Notes: generated from the letters alone by a model not told the origin. A stretch of DNA of 64,000 bases from Diphasiastrum complanatum (GCA_029204225.1 CM055104.1:42465502-42529501), one strand, 5' to 3'; positions 1-9,965 are shown, numbered from the stretch's first letter. Program-made: numbers and translations.

Positions 1-265
1 CTCCTGAATCACAAAGAATTGATGAAGCTAACACTTCCCCTTGGGGCAAGGGCCTTCCCCATTGATAAAAAGACACCTCTTGTACCATATTTGCATGCTT
101 AATGAGAAGGAAGAGACTTGACTATTTTGGAGAGCCAAAGCATTCTCATTTGCTAAGCACTCATGCTTATGCTATTGTTGGGTTTTCCATTTGCTTTCCA
201 TTTTCTTGTTATTGTTTTAGTAGTTATAGTTTTTCCATTAGCATGCATCTTGAGCATTTGAGCTA

Positions 266-267
<2 letters not shown>

Positions 268-336
<69 letters not shown>
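268..336. repeat. (TC)n microsatellite
   Basis: Uninterrupted TC dinucleotide run of about 69 bp. It lies just 5' of a dispersed repeat (372-510) and chimeric Copia copy 1. The serine/leucine or arginine/glutamate frames across it are artefacts of the repeat. Confidence 0.98.
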
Positions 337-338
<2 letters not shown>

Positions 339-371
339 CATTTCACCCAAAACCATGTTGAATGCTAGTTT

Positions 372-510
372 AGTGGAGTAGAGTTAGTGGGAGTAGTGTT
401 AAAGGTGGTAGAGTTAAGAGAAAAAGTAGGAAACATCTAAAAGTAGCATCTTAGCATGTTAGGCTCCTATCCAAGTGTTCTAACCCTCTTTGAGAGGCGG
501 AAGGGCTGCT
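372..510 (+). repeat. Dispersed repeat R1, copy 1
   Basis: About 140 bp that recurs in the same orientation at 18887-19035. Shared blocks in the same order include GTAGAGTTAAG, GAAAGTAGGA, CTAAAAGTAGCATCT, CCTATCCA and GGCGGAAGGGCT. Here it runs into the chimeric Copia frame; at the other site it follows the stop of an unrelated ORF. It is probably non-coding LTR or leader sequence of an unidentified element. Confidence 0.75.
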
Positions 511-1703
511 CACCAAGTAAAATCTACACCCTACTGGGGAACATTCCAAAAGTGTCTTCAAGCATGATTGATAAAAGTGTGGATGGATCTAACATTCTTG
601 ATGTTGATGTAAAGGATCCTACTTTGGATGGTGATGATGATGGACCTTCATCAAGTCAAAACTCAAGGAGAACATCAAGGGAAAGACAAGTACTTTCAAG
701 GCTCAGATATGATGAAAAGGGTAAGCAAGTAGTTTTTGGAGATTATGTTGCTTTCCTAACCTCTTTTGATGAACCTACAAGTGTAGATGAAGCAAGTAAA
801 GAAGAGGAGCGGATCCAAGCAATGGATCTTGAGTATCAAGCTCTTATGGAGAATGGAACATCCTTTGGAGGATCTTCTTGTACAGATGGAGCTATGCAAG
901 TGGATGGATGTTATCTTGCTATAAAATCAAGTAATGGATCTAGAAAATAAAATTTGTTCAATGACTTTGATGGTCAAGTTGATGATCAAGAGGTTGATCT
1001 CAAAGGGTTTCAACAAGACAAAAAAGAAGTTGGCAATTTGGAGCTAGTTAAGAGCATCAAAGGAGAGGTAATTGGCAAAGATATTATGGATATGTTTTTG
1101 CAGCTTATTGAAGAATCAAGTAAGGTCAAAGAAGCAGCAAGGAAGTGTTTTTCAATTCTACTTTACTTATTCTATCTCATGTTTGAGCATTTTCATGCGG
1201 ATGTGTGCAAATGGTCAAGATATGGTCAAACTAGCTACATTGGTGAGCATTATTTTGATGTTGGATTTGTACTAGCATTCTTGGCTGGTTTTGTTGATGG
1301 AAATGAATCTATTGGAGGTTCATTACATCACTCATCCATGATCAAGTTCCTAAGTGTTGAGCTACTTGATGCCAATGTTTGGAGATTGTCAATTTTTGGT
1401 GAATTCATGGTCATTTTCTTGTGTCCGGTAGATCTTGAAGATGGACTAATAAAACTTTATTGGATTATGGAGTCATGCGGTGCTGCTTTAGTATCATGGA
1501 TGAACTCACTTACTCATGGATTTCCAAGGCTTGATGGTTTCTTGTGGCAAGATGGAGATGGAGGCTCATTCATGGAGTGTCATAGTGGATACATGGCAAC
1601 AAAGGACAAAGAAGGAGGAAACATGCAAGCAAACATTGATCACTCACATTTATTGTTTGTTTGCTATATTTTTCTAGAGAGTTCAGAGTTGGAAGCATGG
1701 TGA
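456..1703 (+). pseudogene. Chimeric Copia polyprotein, copy 1 (integrase linker fused to ORF-X)
   Basis: One frame runs from 456 to 1703, broken only by a TAA at 948-950; copy 4 reads CAA at the aligned position. Residues about 25-130 look like the Copia linker between integrase and reverse transcriptase: a DPTLDG acidic segment, an RRTSRERQ basic segment, YDEKGKQV, then the RT-entry motif MDLEYQALMENGT. Where Copia RT normally continues TWxLV, this copy switches at about 873 to an unrelated sequence (ORF-X, about 276 codons) starting SSCTDGAMQVDG. ORF-X has a Lys/Glu-rich first part, a hydrophobic stretch near 1140-1190 (SILLYLFYLMFE) and a Gly/Asp-rich C-terminal part. I recognise no catalytic motif. 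The start is uncertain because the frame continues from upstream repeat sequence. ORF-X recurs in three more places, so it belongs to the element. Confidence 0.7.
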
Positions 1704-1917
1704 AATCATTTCATTTACATTCTATTTGAGCCTTCATGTACTAGTTACTTCTTAACATGTAAAATTGATGTAAGAAATAGTGAAGAATCCCAAGTGGACA
1801 CTATTCTCTATATCAATTATGGTTGTTTCTATTTTGAGCATTACATGATCATTGAAAGGAGATCTATTCTTAGGAAGAAGATCATTCTTATAATGGATCA
1901 AACTTCTATGGTCAAAA
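1704..1917 (+). mobile_element. Spacer between ORF-X and RNase H tail, copy 1
   Basis: Non-coding stretch of about 214 bp containing GATGTAAGAAATAGTGAA and GACACTATTCTCTATATCAA. The same landmarks follow ORF-X in copy 2 (about 5925-6010, plus) and copy 3 (about 52320-52380, minus). It is therefore part of the chimeric element. Confidence 0.65.
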
Positions 1918-2143
1918 CTATGCTAGGAGCAAGCATGTTGAGGTGCAATAACATTTTGTGAGGGAGCAAGTCATTGCAAAGGAGGTGGAGCTTCAACATG
2001 TGTTCTCAAGGGAATGTGTAGCTGATATCTTCACCAAATCATTGGGAAAGGACTTGTTCATGAAGCATAGGACATCACTTGGAATGTTATCAAAGTCCAT
2101 GCTAAAACTAGTTGAAGAGGGAGTTTGGAAGATTCAACTAGCT
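1918..2143 (+). pseudogene. Copia RNase H C-terminal tail (family A)
   Basis: Encodes the end of a Copia polyprotein: ARSKH, then FVREQV, KEVELQHV, a VADIFTKSLGK motif and SLGMLSK, ending near the PPT-like purine run GTTGAAGAGGGAGT. The canonical form is HARSKHIEV...VADxFTKxL. One in-frame stop lies near 1950. The catalytic part of RNase H and all of RT are missing upstream, where ORF-X sits. The nearly identical tail at 60215-60452 identifies the family. Confidence 0.85.
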
Positions 2144-2641
2144 TGATCATATTTGCTATATTTAAATATTTGACAAATTGAGGCCAACTTTGTTTTTAGA
2201 CTTAGAGATTGACTTTTAGTTCATTAGTCTAAATTTCATTGGAATAAACACTTTTTGAAAGTGTGAGAAAGTTAGAAGAGGAGTTTGAGTATATTCAAAT
2301 TTAAATGTTGGGTACTTTGAATCTAGTCCCAAAAATAGTAGGGTTAGCATTTTGGAGGGAAAATAAAGTGGCCGAATAGGTTTTGGACCTGTTATAAAAG
2401 GAGGAAACTCATGGAGAGACACATCTTCTCTCTTCTCTATCTCATTTCATCCTTATACATGGTTCTCTTGGGTTCTACTATCCATTGGTGCACTATACTT
2501 GTGACTTCATGCAATTCTATGTGTAGAATGATCTACAATTACTATTTTAACAAAAATAGTGAACTCCTATAACTTTGTCATGACGCAAAGCGAAGCGACA
2601 TGAAGCGAGGGTTGAACGATGAACAAAACCCGTTCACAACA
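2133..2641 (+). repeat. Copia LTR region between family A tail and family C gag
   Basis: The 5' part, GAAGATTCAACTAG through to the palindrome AAACACTTTTTGAAAGTGTG (2246-2265), matches family A LTR sequence at 60452-60600 and, inverted, at 56540-56690. The 3' part ends ...TTCACAACA immediately before a primer-binding site. TATAAAAGG at 2393-2401 is a good TATA box. Either one LTR is shared by a tandem pair, or two LTR fragments are fused; I cannot place an internal border. Confidence 0.6.
2393..2401 (+). promoter_or_regulatory. TATA box in LTR
   Basis: GTTATAAAAGGAGG, about 240 bp before the primer-binding site and 310 bp before the gag start at 2706, which suits an LTR U3/R promoter. Confidence 0.5.
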
Positions 2642-2654
2642 TGGTAATAGAGCC
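2642..2654 (+). other. Primer-binding site (family C)
   Basis: TGGTAATAGAGCC differs by one base from TGGTATCAGAGC-type sites that pair with the 3' end of plant initiator tRNA-Met. It directly follows ..CACAACA and lies 50 bp before a gag ATG. Confidence 0.75.
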
Positions 2655-2705
2655 TACAGGTTATCATTACTGATATCTGAACAGTGATTTTCTAGACAAC
2701 ACAAT

Positions 2706-3072
2706 ATGGCTACAACGATCCAGACAAGAGTAGCAATTGGTTTCGATGGCGCAAACTACAGGATATGGAAATTCAAAATTAAAACACTTCTGAAAAGTGA
2801 AGGCATCTGGCCAGTGATTGAACTCTCAGAGGTGCAGCCTCCAGAGGGAGACCCGAGGAGAGCTGAATGGATCAAAAAGAATGAGCGTGCAATGGCGATC
2901 ATCATTTTGTCCATCAACGAAGATCTACTCATCTAAATTGAAGACTACAAAAGCAGCCATGCAGCATGGGAAAGATTAAAACAGAAGTACGAAGTGAGGA
3001 CTGCAGGTTCAGTGATGCATCTTCACAATCAGCTGCAATCCACGCAATGGGATGGCAACCAGTTAGATCTGT
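2706..3072 (+). pseudogene. Copia gag, 5' part (family C, copy 1)
   Basis: Starts MATTIQTRVAIGFDG and keeps the Copia gag signature: FDGANYRIWKFK, then an EWIKKNERAMAIIILSI segment. A stop occurs at 2934-2936. The frame continues beyond it as IEDYKSSHAAW, then KQKYEVRTAGSVMHLHNQLQS. It is interrupted at about 3072 by an LTR insertion and resumes near 3690. Related fragments lie at 19385-20053 (plus) and 33761-34108 (minus). Confidence 0.85.
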
Positions 3073-3688
3073 CAAAATGTTGAAAAATCTATCTAATGTT
3101 TTGAGTATGGGTCCTAAAAATGCCAAAGATGAATTGAGCTCTTTTGGCTTAGTAAAGACCCATCTTAGAATAAAATATTCAAGGTAGGTAGAAGTAGAAA
3201 CTCGAGCTACCATAGGAATTGCCATTTGTACTGTACATGCCACATTTAATGCATGAAAAGACTATGTGGCACAATTAGACATAGTGAGGTGGCTTGGATA
3301 AGTCTAGATAGCTTGAGAGGTGGATCCACAACTCCAATTCAACTTCAAGTAGGAGAAGAGTCCATGGATCTATATATATGTGATGTACTCTCATTGAGAA
3401 TATGATGAAATTTGGTGTAATGCAAATTTGGAGACAAGCTCTTTGTGCCCTCTCTCTCTCTCCATGAGTTTTGTACTTTCTATTTTCTCTCTCTAGCTGA
3501 GTAGAGGCATTTATGATGCTTTGTCTTATGTTTTGTTGACAGATCTTGCTTGTAACACAATAATATTGCTTGTATGATCAGCTTTCCTATTGACAACCAA
3601 TGCTAGTCTGATATTTATGGTGTTATTGTGCTTAGGAGATCAAAAATACATGTGTAGGACGTTCCACACATGTGAATTCAACTAGACC
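3072..3688 (+). repeat. Solo LTR inserted in family C gag
   Basis: About 615 bp starting near TGTTGAAAAATC and ending ...CACACATGTGAATTCAAC, splitting a gag frame whose two halves lie at 2706-3072 and 3690 onward. A TATA-like CTATATATATG lies at 3370-3380 with a CT-rich tract about 80 bp later. The end resembles that of the LTR at 54170-55005 (CACACATGTGAATTC..TTCAACA). I could not fix the target-site duplication. The absence of internal sequence suggests LTR-LTR recombination. Confidence 0.65.
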
Positions 3689-3689
3689 A

Positions 3690-4593
3690 GCACATTGAGA
3701 AGATCGGGATGATCTTCACTCAACTCACTGCATCAGGATAGGAGCACTAGGTCTCAGCACCACAACAGCTGATGTATTTCATGAAATCTCTACCTACGTC
3801 CTATCAGCTATTGAAAATTCTCATACTGAGTCTACCAGATATGACATTCAACAAAGCAGTCAGTCTTTTTGCTAATGAGAGACTGATGAGGGACAAAGGA
3901 TAAGGAAGTAGTGATCAAGAGAAAGCCCTCTTTACAAAAGGAAGGAAGAAAAACAAGAACAGATCCAGATTCAACAAGACAAAGTCCTCGAATCAGCAAT
4001 CTTCTTCTTGTGATCACTGTCACAAACCAGGCCATACAGCCAACAAATGTTGGTTCAATCCAGCAATACCTTGCATGCACTGCAAGAAGAAGGGGCACTC
4101 TACATACGATTGCAGATTCAACCCAAAAAGAAAGAACAAGGCTGAGAAAACAAATGTTGCAGAGTCATCCAAAGATATAGATAGAGGTGATGAAGCCTTC
4201 ACAATACTTGATGAAGCTTCAACAAGCTACACTGAATATGATGTAGTCATTGATTCAGAAGCAACATCACACATCACCTGCAACAAGAAAATCTTGATCA
4301 ACTTCAGAGAGCTCAAAAATAACAGAGTAGTAATTCTAGGTGATAGGAGCAGACACGATGTCAAAGGCATTGGGACTCTACAGCTGCGAACACTGTCAGG
4401 TCAAGCAGAGCTGCAAGGAGCACTCTACGTGCCTTTATTGAGAAAAGATTTACTATCAGTCTCCAAGATGACAGATCTTGGAATTCGAGTTTTTTTCGAT
4501 GGCAACACATGCCGCATGATCGAAAAAAACTACAAACAAATTGCTGAAAGTTGGATGCAGAGAAGGAAACCTCTACCAAGCCAAGATAATTAG
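3690..4593 (+). pseudogene. Copia gag 3' part, zinc knuckles and protease (family C, copy 1)
   Basis: Continues the split gag with HIEKIGMIFTQLTASG, then NERLMRDKG. Two CCHC zinc knuckles follow: CDHCHKPGHTANKC at 4009-4050 and CMHCKKKGHSTYDC at about 4072-4113, both CX2CX4HX4C. The protease active site reads DSEATSH instead of DSGATSH, so the catalytic Asp is kept but Gly is replaced. The C-terminal protease landmark LYVPLLRKDLLSVSKM is present. Several stops lie between 3720 and 3905. The frame ends at 4593; pre-integrase-like residues (HLNMRSLYDM) follow in another frame to about 4685. Confidence 0.85.
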
Positions 4594-4689
4594 CAATTTT
4601 GATAGCATATTAAATGCATCAAAAATTGAAAATCAGCTCTAGCAGAGGAGAATGTATCATCTGAACATGAGGAGCTTGTATGACATGTG

Positions 4690-5074
4690 TAAGAATCTTT
4701 TTTAAGAGCTAAATCCATGAGGGTGAATAAAAATCTCTCTAAGTCATTTTGGGGTGAATCTTTGAAGTGTGCTAACTTTTTTGGCAATAAGTACTCAAAT
4801 GAAGTCTTAGATAGTAAAGAGTTCATTTGAAGTTTTTTTTGGTACGAAGCCAAGGATGGAACATTTGACGATCTTTGGTAACTACTTGCTATGTCAACTC
4901 ATCTTTGGATTCTTGAAGAGAATTTTTGTTGGTTATGGTAAGAAAGCTTCTAGGGTTTAGATTCCTAAGTCAAATAAAGTTCACATTTCTAAGGATGTTG
5001 TCTTTGAAGAGGAGAATGTGGATAAGCTTGATGTTGATTAATCTAACATTTTCGATGGTGATGAATATGGTTCT
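4690..5074 (+). pseudogene. Copia integrase C-terminal part, copy 2
   Basis: Degenerate integrase end matching copy 3: SKSFWGESLKCANFF near 4735, an FxVFFGTKP-like segment, then YGKKASRV and IPKSNKVHISKDVVFEE leading into the acidic linker. Stops lie near 4958-4960 and 5039-5041. It abuts family C gag-protease at about 4690 with the integrase core missing. This is either a deletion within one element or a junction of two. Confidence 0.7.
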
Positions 5075-5914
5075 TTGGATGGTGATGGTGGAGATGCTTC
5101 TCCAAGTCAAGTTCTAAGAATATCCTTAAGGGAAAGACAAAATCCATTTAGGCTTATATATGATAATAAGGGCAAGCAAGTGGAAGTGACTCATTTTGCT
5201 TTACTCACATGTTTTGGTTCATCTTCTTGTGTAGATGATACTATGCAAGTGGATGGTGGTTTTCAAGGAATGGATTCAAGTAATAAATATGGAAAAAAAG
5301 TTTTGTTCAATGGCTTTTATGTTCAAGTGAAAGATCAAGAGGTTGATCTCAAAGGGCTTCAACAAGACAAAAAGAAATGTGGCAATTTGGATCTAGTCAA
5401 GAGCATCAAAGGGAAGTCAAGTGGGAAAGATACTTTGGATCTGTTTTTGCAGGTGTTTGAAGACTCAAGTAAGGTCAAGAAAGCAGCAAGGAAGTGTTGT
5501 TCAAGTTTACTTTTCTTTTTCTATCTCATGTTTGAGCTATTTCATGTGAATGTGTGCAAATTGTCAAGATATGGTGAAACTAGCTACATTGTCTTACAAT
5601 GTCTTGTTGGTGGAGTTGTACTAGCATTCTTGGATGGCTTTGTTGATGGAAGTGAATCTATTGGAGTCTCATTATATCACTCATTTATGATCAAGTCATC
5701 AAGTGTTGATGATATCTTATGGCAAGATGAAGATGGAGGCTCATTTATTGATTTTCATGGTGAAGACATATCAAGGAAGGACAAAAATGGAGGAGACGTG
5801 AAAGCATTGCATGATAACTATCATTACTATTATTTTTCAGAGATTTCAAAGTTGGAATCATTACATTTACATTCTATTTGTTCTTCATGTTCTAGTTACA
5901 TCTTGATGTGTTAA
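5075..5914 (+). CDS. Chimeric Copia ORF-X, copy 2 (open frame)
   Basis: Open for 279 codons. It starts in the acidic linker (GDGGDASPSQ), passes RERQNPFRLIYDNKGKQ and then LLTCFGSSSCVDDTMQ, and continues as ORF-X from about 5219 to 5911. This copy lacks the roughly 30-residue RT-entry segment (TSVDEA..EYQALMENG) seen in copies 1 and 4, so it belongs with copy 3 in a shorter subtype. The hydrophobic segment is SSLLFFFYLMFELF. No known domain is visible. It is probably part of a larger fused polyprotein, because the upstream frame is integrase with stops; the ATG at 5075 is only the first after the last upstream stop. Confidence 0.55.
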   Translation: MDGDGGDASPSQVLRISLRERQNPFRLIYDNKGKQVEVTHFALLTCFGSSSCVDDTMQVDGGFQGMDSSNKYGKKVLFNGFYVQVKDQEVDLKGLQQDKKKCGNLDLVKSIKGKSSGKDTLDLFLQVFEDSSKVKKAARKCCSSLLFFFYLMFELFHVNVCKLSRYGETSYIVLQCLVGGVVLAFLDGFVDGSESIGVSLYHSFMIKSSSVDDILWQDEDGGSFIDFHGEDISRKDKNGGDVKALHDNYHYYYFSEISKLESLHLHSICSSCSSYILMC

Positions 5915-6030
5915 AAATTCAATGAGGACACTATTATCTATATCAATTATGAAAGTTAATATAAAACCATAGAAAGGAGGTCTATACTCAGGATGGAGAT
6001 CATTCATAAGATGTTCGGTTGAATCAGAAA
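5915..6030 (+). mobile_element. End of chimeric Copia copy 2
   Basis: Shares GACACTATTATCTATATCAATTATG-like and AGAAAGGAGGTCTAT landmarks with 1798-1880 downstream of copy 1. Similarity stops near 6020, before any RNase H tail, so this copy is truncated at its 3' side. Confidence 0.55.
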
Positions 6031-7134
6031 GCAAGCAAAGATTGAAGCTGAAAATTCTTATGGAGGGTTGCTTGGCATTTGTGATTGGTTTGAATCCAAT
6101 CAAACACCATTTGAAGAGCGGTTTGGTGCAAAAGATTGCTTGTTGTTAAGCGACCTCAGAGGAATAGGTAACTGCTAAAAGAAATTCTCAATCAGATCAG
6201 ATAAAGTCCAAAGAATAGTTGTTCTTCACTCAGCTAGGGTTTTGAGCTAAACAATAGTGAATCTCTCCAGTTTTTTAACCTTGTTTGGATCTGTAACCAT
6301 CAACAGAGAGGCGCCTAGCTAGTGCGACCTGGCTATTAAGCAGCCGTAGTGGGCCGTAGATCTAGGAGAGAATAAGAAGACGGCCATAGCTGAAACTGTG
6401 GCTAGAATCCATAGCCAAGAAACGAGGTGAAGGAGGAAGGAGGTGTTCAAGATAGCACTGCGCGGCCAGTGCAAACAGGAAGACATCGGCCGCAGGAGGT
6501 CAACGAACGCAGGGAGGCGGTCTAGCACGCAATTCTGATGAGGTTCGTTGGATTGACTAGAAAATCAATCTATGGTAGAGATTGACCATGGAGAATTAAC
6601 TATAGGCCATCGGATTGAAACTAATGGTGGAGATGGGCTTTGAAAGGGCCCTGAAGAACTGAAAGGGAAAATAGGCCTTCCTTTCATTAAAAATTTTCAA
6701 TTTGAAATAAGAGTTGGGTCCTGAATTTTGTGAAGAGTGAAGTCTTTTCAAGGTGAAAAGACAGTTCAAAAACTCAAAGTGCCCTTATTTTCACCTCCTT
6801 TAGTCTATTTTGGCCAAACGAAAGGCTATAGCCTCTAAACGAAGGGCACCTTGACTGTACCTACAAGTAGGGTACACCAAAACAGAGTGATTGTTGTGGA
6901 TAAAGTGTTCAAAATGCGCCAGAAGTGATTTAACCATTCCACTGGGCAGGAAGCTTGGAGTTGGTGACGAGAAGCATTTTGAAAAGCGACGTCAGTTTGG
7001 CTTTCAATTTGGCAAAAGAGCGGCGGGTGGCCTGGTAAGCCAAAAATTGCAGTCATTATTATTGATTTTTGACATCACGGTTGGCTCCAGCATACACTTT
7101 ATAGCCTACAGGTGAAGTTTCAAGCAGTTTGGAG
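6031..7134 (+). other. Spacer / possible leader of family F
   Basis: No convincing gene. 6300-6550 is locally GC-rich with short frames on both strands that resemble nothing I know. The segment ends directly at a Copia gag start, so part may be the 5' LTR and leader of family F, but I see no clear TATA box or primer-binding site. Confidence 0.4.
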
Positions 7135-8789
7135 ATGGCAAACATCAATGAGGCAATTTTGGGCGATGCAAGCAAACTTGATGGGGCTTCTAACTACAAC
7201 ATCTGGAAATTCAAAATGAAGAGCATCTTGATGGAGAAAGAGTTGCGGGAGATCATGGCAGGTATTGAAGTCCGGCCAAATACCACTCCAGGTGACATAA
7301 GGGCCTTTGATAAAAAGGCACAGAGAGCACTGTCCTTGATCAATCTTTCAGTGAAAGACCATGTGATCACTCATATAAGTGATGCCACGACGGCTAGGGG
7401 AGCTTGGGAAGCTCTTAGAATGCAATTTCAAACTTGCAATCCAGCTCGGCCATGTCCTTGAAGTCGAGATTGAACGCAGTAAGGATGGAAGAAAGTGAAT
7501 TAGTGGGATCTTTCTTCACCGGGATAAAGGAGCTGAGAGATCAACTTGTGGCGATTGGAGAACCAATCAGGGATATTGAATTGGTACATACCACAATGAG
7601 CGGTGTCTCGAAAGGGCTACAGATGTTTGTGAGCGACATTGCTTCAAGGGAGAGGTTGCCTACTTTTGAAGACTTCCACGGAATCATGTTGCAATATGAG
7701 TAGCGTCGCGAAGTGGTGAAGTCAAGGCAAACCCCACAGGAGGATCAAGCCTTGCTTGCTAAAGGCAAGCAGAAAGGATGGAAAAGGATTCCTAAGAAAT
7801 CCAAGGATGATGACGACGAAGGAGAGTCGTCATCAAAAGGGAAAAAGAAGAAGAAAGACAAATGTTACTATTGCCACAAACCGGGTCATTGGGCACGCGA
7901 GTGTTATAAGAAAAAAGCGGACATAAAGACGGGAAAAGTGACTCGACAAGGAAACATTGTCGAAGATGATGGAGAAGATGATGAGACAAGTGTCTTCTCA
8001 TCGACATTGGCATCCCAAGTTGATGATGGTGCCAGATGGTTTACAGATTCAGGTGCCACAAGGCATATGACCGAGAAACGTGATTGGTTTGAAAAATTCT
8101 CACCAATCCATGATGGGGATAAGGTCACTCAAGCCAATGGAGAGGAATGCCATATACAGGGTGTGGGCAATGTACCTGTGCAGTTTTCTGATGGTAAAAT
8201 CAAGAACATCCCTAATGTACTTTATGTTTCTGGACTCAAAAAGAGTCTGCTTTCTGTTGGTGTAATGGAAAATCAACATTTTAAAGTTGAATTTCTCAAG
8301 GATGGATGCCTTATGAAGGATATGAACCACAACCATAAAGTGGTGGCAAAGGGTTATAGAGATAGTAATTGTGGCCTTTACAAATTGGATGCTGCAAAAC
8401 CAGGTGAATATGGTTTGGCTATCTCAACAGCATCTCAATCTGAGTTGTGGCACAAAAGACTTGGTCATTTGAACTATGGGAGCTTGAGTTTGATGGCGAA
8501 GCTGAAGATGGTAATAGGGTTACCGGCATTGCAGGATGATCATCATGCAATATGTGAAGGATGCATCATGGGAAAGCATCACAGGGAGACATTCAAGAAA
8601 GGTGGAGCTGCAAGAGCTAAGAAACCACTGGAACTCATTCACAGCGACCTGTGTGGCCCAATGAAGACCATGTCGTTGGGGAAAGCGTATTATTTTATGA
8701 CTTTCATAGATGATTACTCTAGATCTGACGCTTTTGCTTGCTTCAAGGAGTTCAAGACTTTGGTAGAGAACCAAATAGTAAGGGCCTAA
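7135..8789 (+). pseudogene. Copia gag-protease-integrase N-terminal part (family F)
   Basis: The gag begins MANINEAILGDASKLDG with ASNYNIWKFKMKSIL. A frameshift near 7434 moves it to a second frame. A TAG at 7701-7703 is followed in the same frame by a Lys-rich region, a CCHC knuckle CYYCHKPGHWAREC (about 7863-7904), the protease site TDSGATRHMT, a YVSGLKKSLLSVG landmark, the pre-integrase HKRLGHLNYGSL with CEGCIMGKHH, and the start of the integrase core, HSDLCGPM and FIDDYSR. After DDYSR the frame jumps directly to SDAFACFKEFK, skipping about ten residues usually present. It ends at a TAA (8787-8789) where LTR-like sequence begins. RT and RNase H are absent. Confidence 0.9.
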
Positions 8790-9325
8790 ATAGTGGTTTT
8801 ACTATTTTTTGAATGTAGATAAGTGAATGAGGTCGGATTCAAACCCATTCTAATTGGCTAATTTTGGTACATTGCATCTAGACTAGATTTTCTAGGTTTT
8901 TTATGAAGTATCTAGAAGTTTCCAAACTAGATCAAGTTTGGGGCAAGTGGCCAAATAAAATTTTGGAAGCTATAAATAGTTGTACCTGTGTGGAGAAGTA
9001 ATCATCATATTTCTTTTCTTTGTGGAGAATTCATCTCTTGTGTTTTTATATCCATCTCATGTGTTTCTCTCATGATATCTTGGTTTTCTATGTGTAGGAT
9101 GTTGATTTCTTGGTAGATCTTGAATCCACACGTGTAAAGTATTGTAATTTACTAGTTCTGTATGGAAAGGGACAATACTAAGTCATATCTAAGTGTTTAT
9201 GATCAGATCTTTGTACATTTCTAAGTTCTAGTATGCATAAAGTAGTGATTTTTATATTCTAGCTATTTCTAGATGTGCAACCAAATTGGCCCAAGGTCTT
9301 GTTGATCCACTAATGTGTTTTGGAT
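8790..9325 (+). repeat. LTR-like segment with TATA box
   Basis: Non-coding. TATAAATAG at 8971-8979 is followed about 30 bp later by pyrimidine-rich leader DNA, as in plant Copia LTRs. It is wedged between the truncated family F integrase and a minus-strand integrase fragment. Borders are placed by where coding similarity stops. It may be a solo LTR. Confidence 0.5.
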
Positions 9326-9640
9326 CTATATTTTGTCACAGCTATCCCATTTTGTTGAGGGGTATAGGGACAAGACAACTCCTTTCTAATCCCTTATTGA
9401 TCACAAAATCTCCACCATTATCACTCCTAAAAGTCTTGATTTTGTGACCATGATGCTTTTCAACAAAGGCTTTGAAATTTAGAAAACTTTCAAACACTTG
9501 TGCTTTAGATGTAAGCAAGAAAACCCAACAAAACCTTGAGTAATCATCAATAAATGTAACAAACATGGTGGGACCTCCATTAGTCTTTGTACTTGCAAAG
9601 TGTTCATCCAAGTGGATCAACTCAAGTGGGTGAGTTGAGT
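9326..9640 (-). pseudogene. Copia integrase core fragment (family G)
   Basis: Read on minus: HPLELIHLDEHFA (first catalytic Asp region), then TFIDDYSRFCWVFLL and KTFRSDNGGDF (second catalytic Asp), then PxPLNKMG standing for the usual TPQQNG. About 100 codons, with no gag, RT or LTR attached. It is cut on both sides, by LTR-like DNA at 9325 and by spacer above 9700. Confidence 0.8.
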
Positions 9641-9965
9641 TTGTGATGGAGCTTTAGGATCATATGCTCTACATCCAAGCAAACATCCATGCTAAGGAGA
9701 TATGATGGATTTAAAAATTAGATCATTGCTTGATTGGTTAGAGGAGGGCTACCCACATTTGTTTTAGCCTTTTACATCATATGGAATTTTGCTTCGAAAA
9801 ATACTCACATTTATTTGTCAAAGGACAAGAGAATGATTGAAGCTACTAGAAATTCAATACAAAATTTTATTTCCTTCTTTAAACATTTTTTCCCCAATGG
9901 TTGCTTTGAAAAAAATGAAATTGCCAGCTGTCTATAGCATTTGACGAGGAGAATTTTGACTCTGA

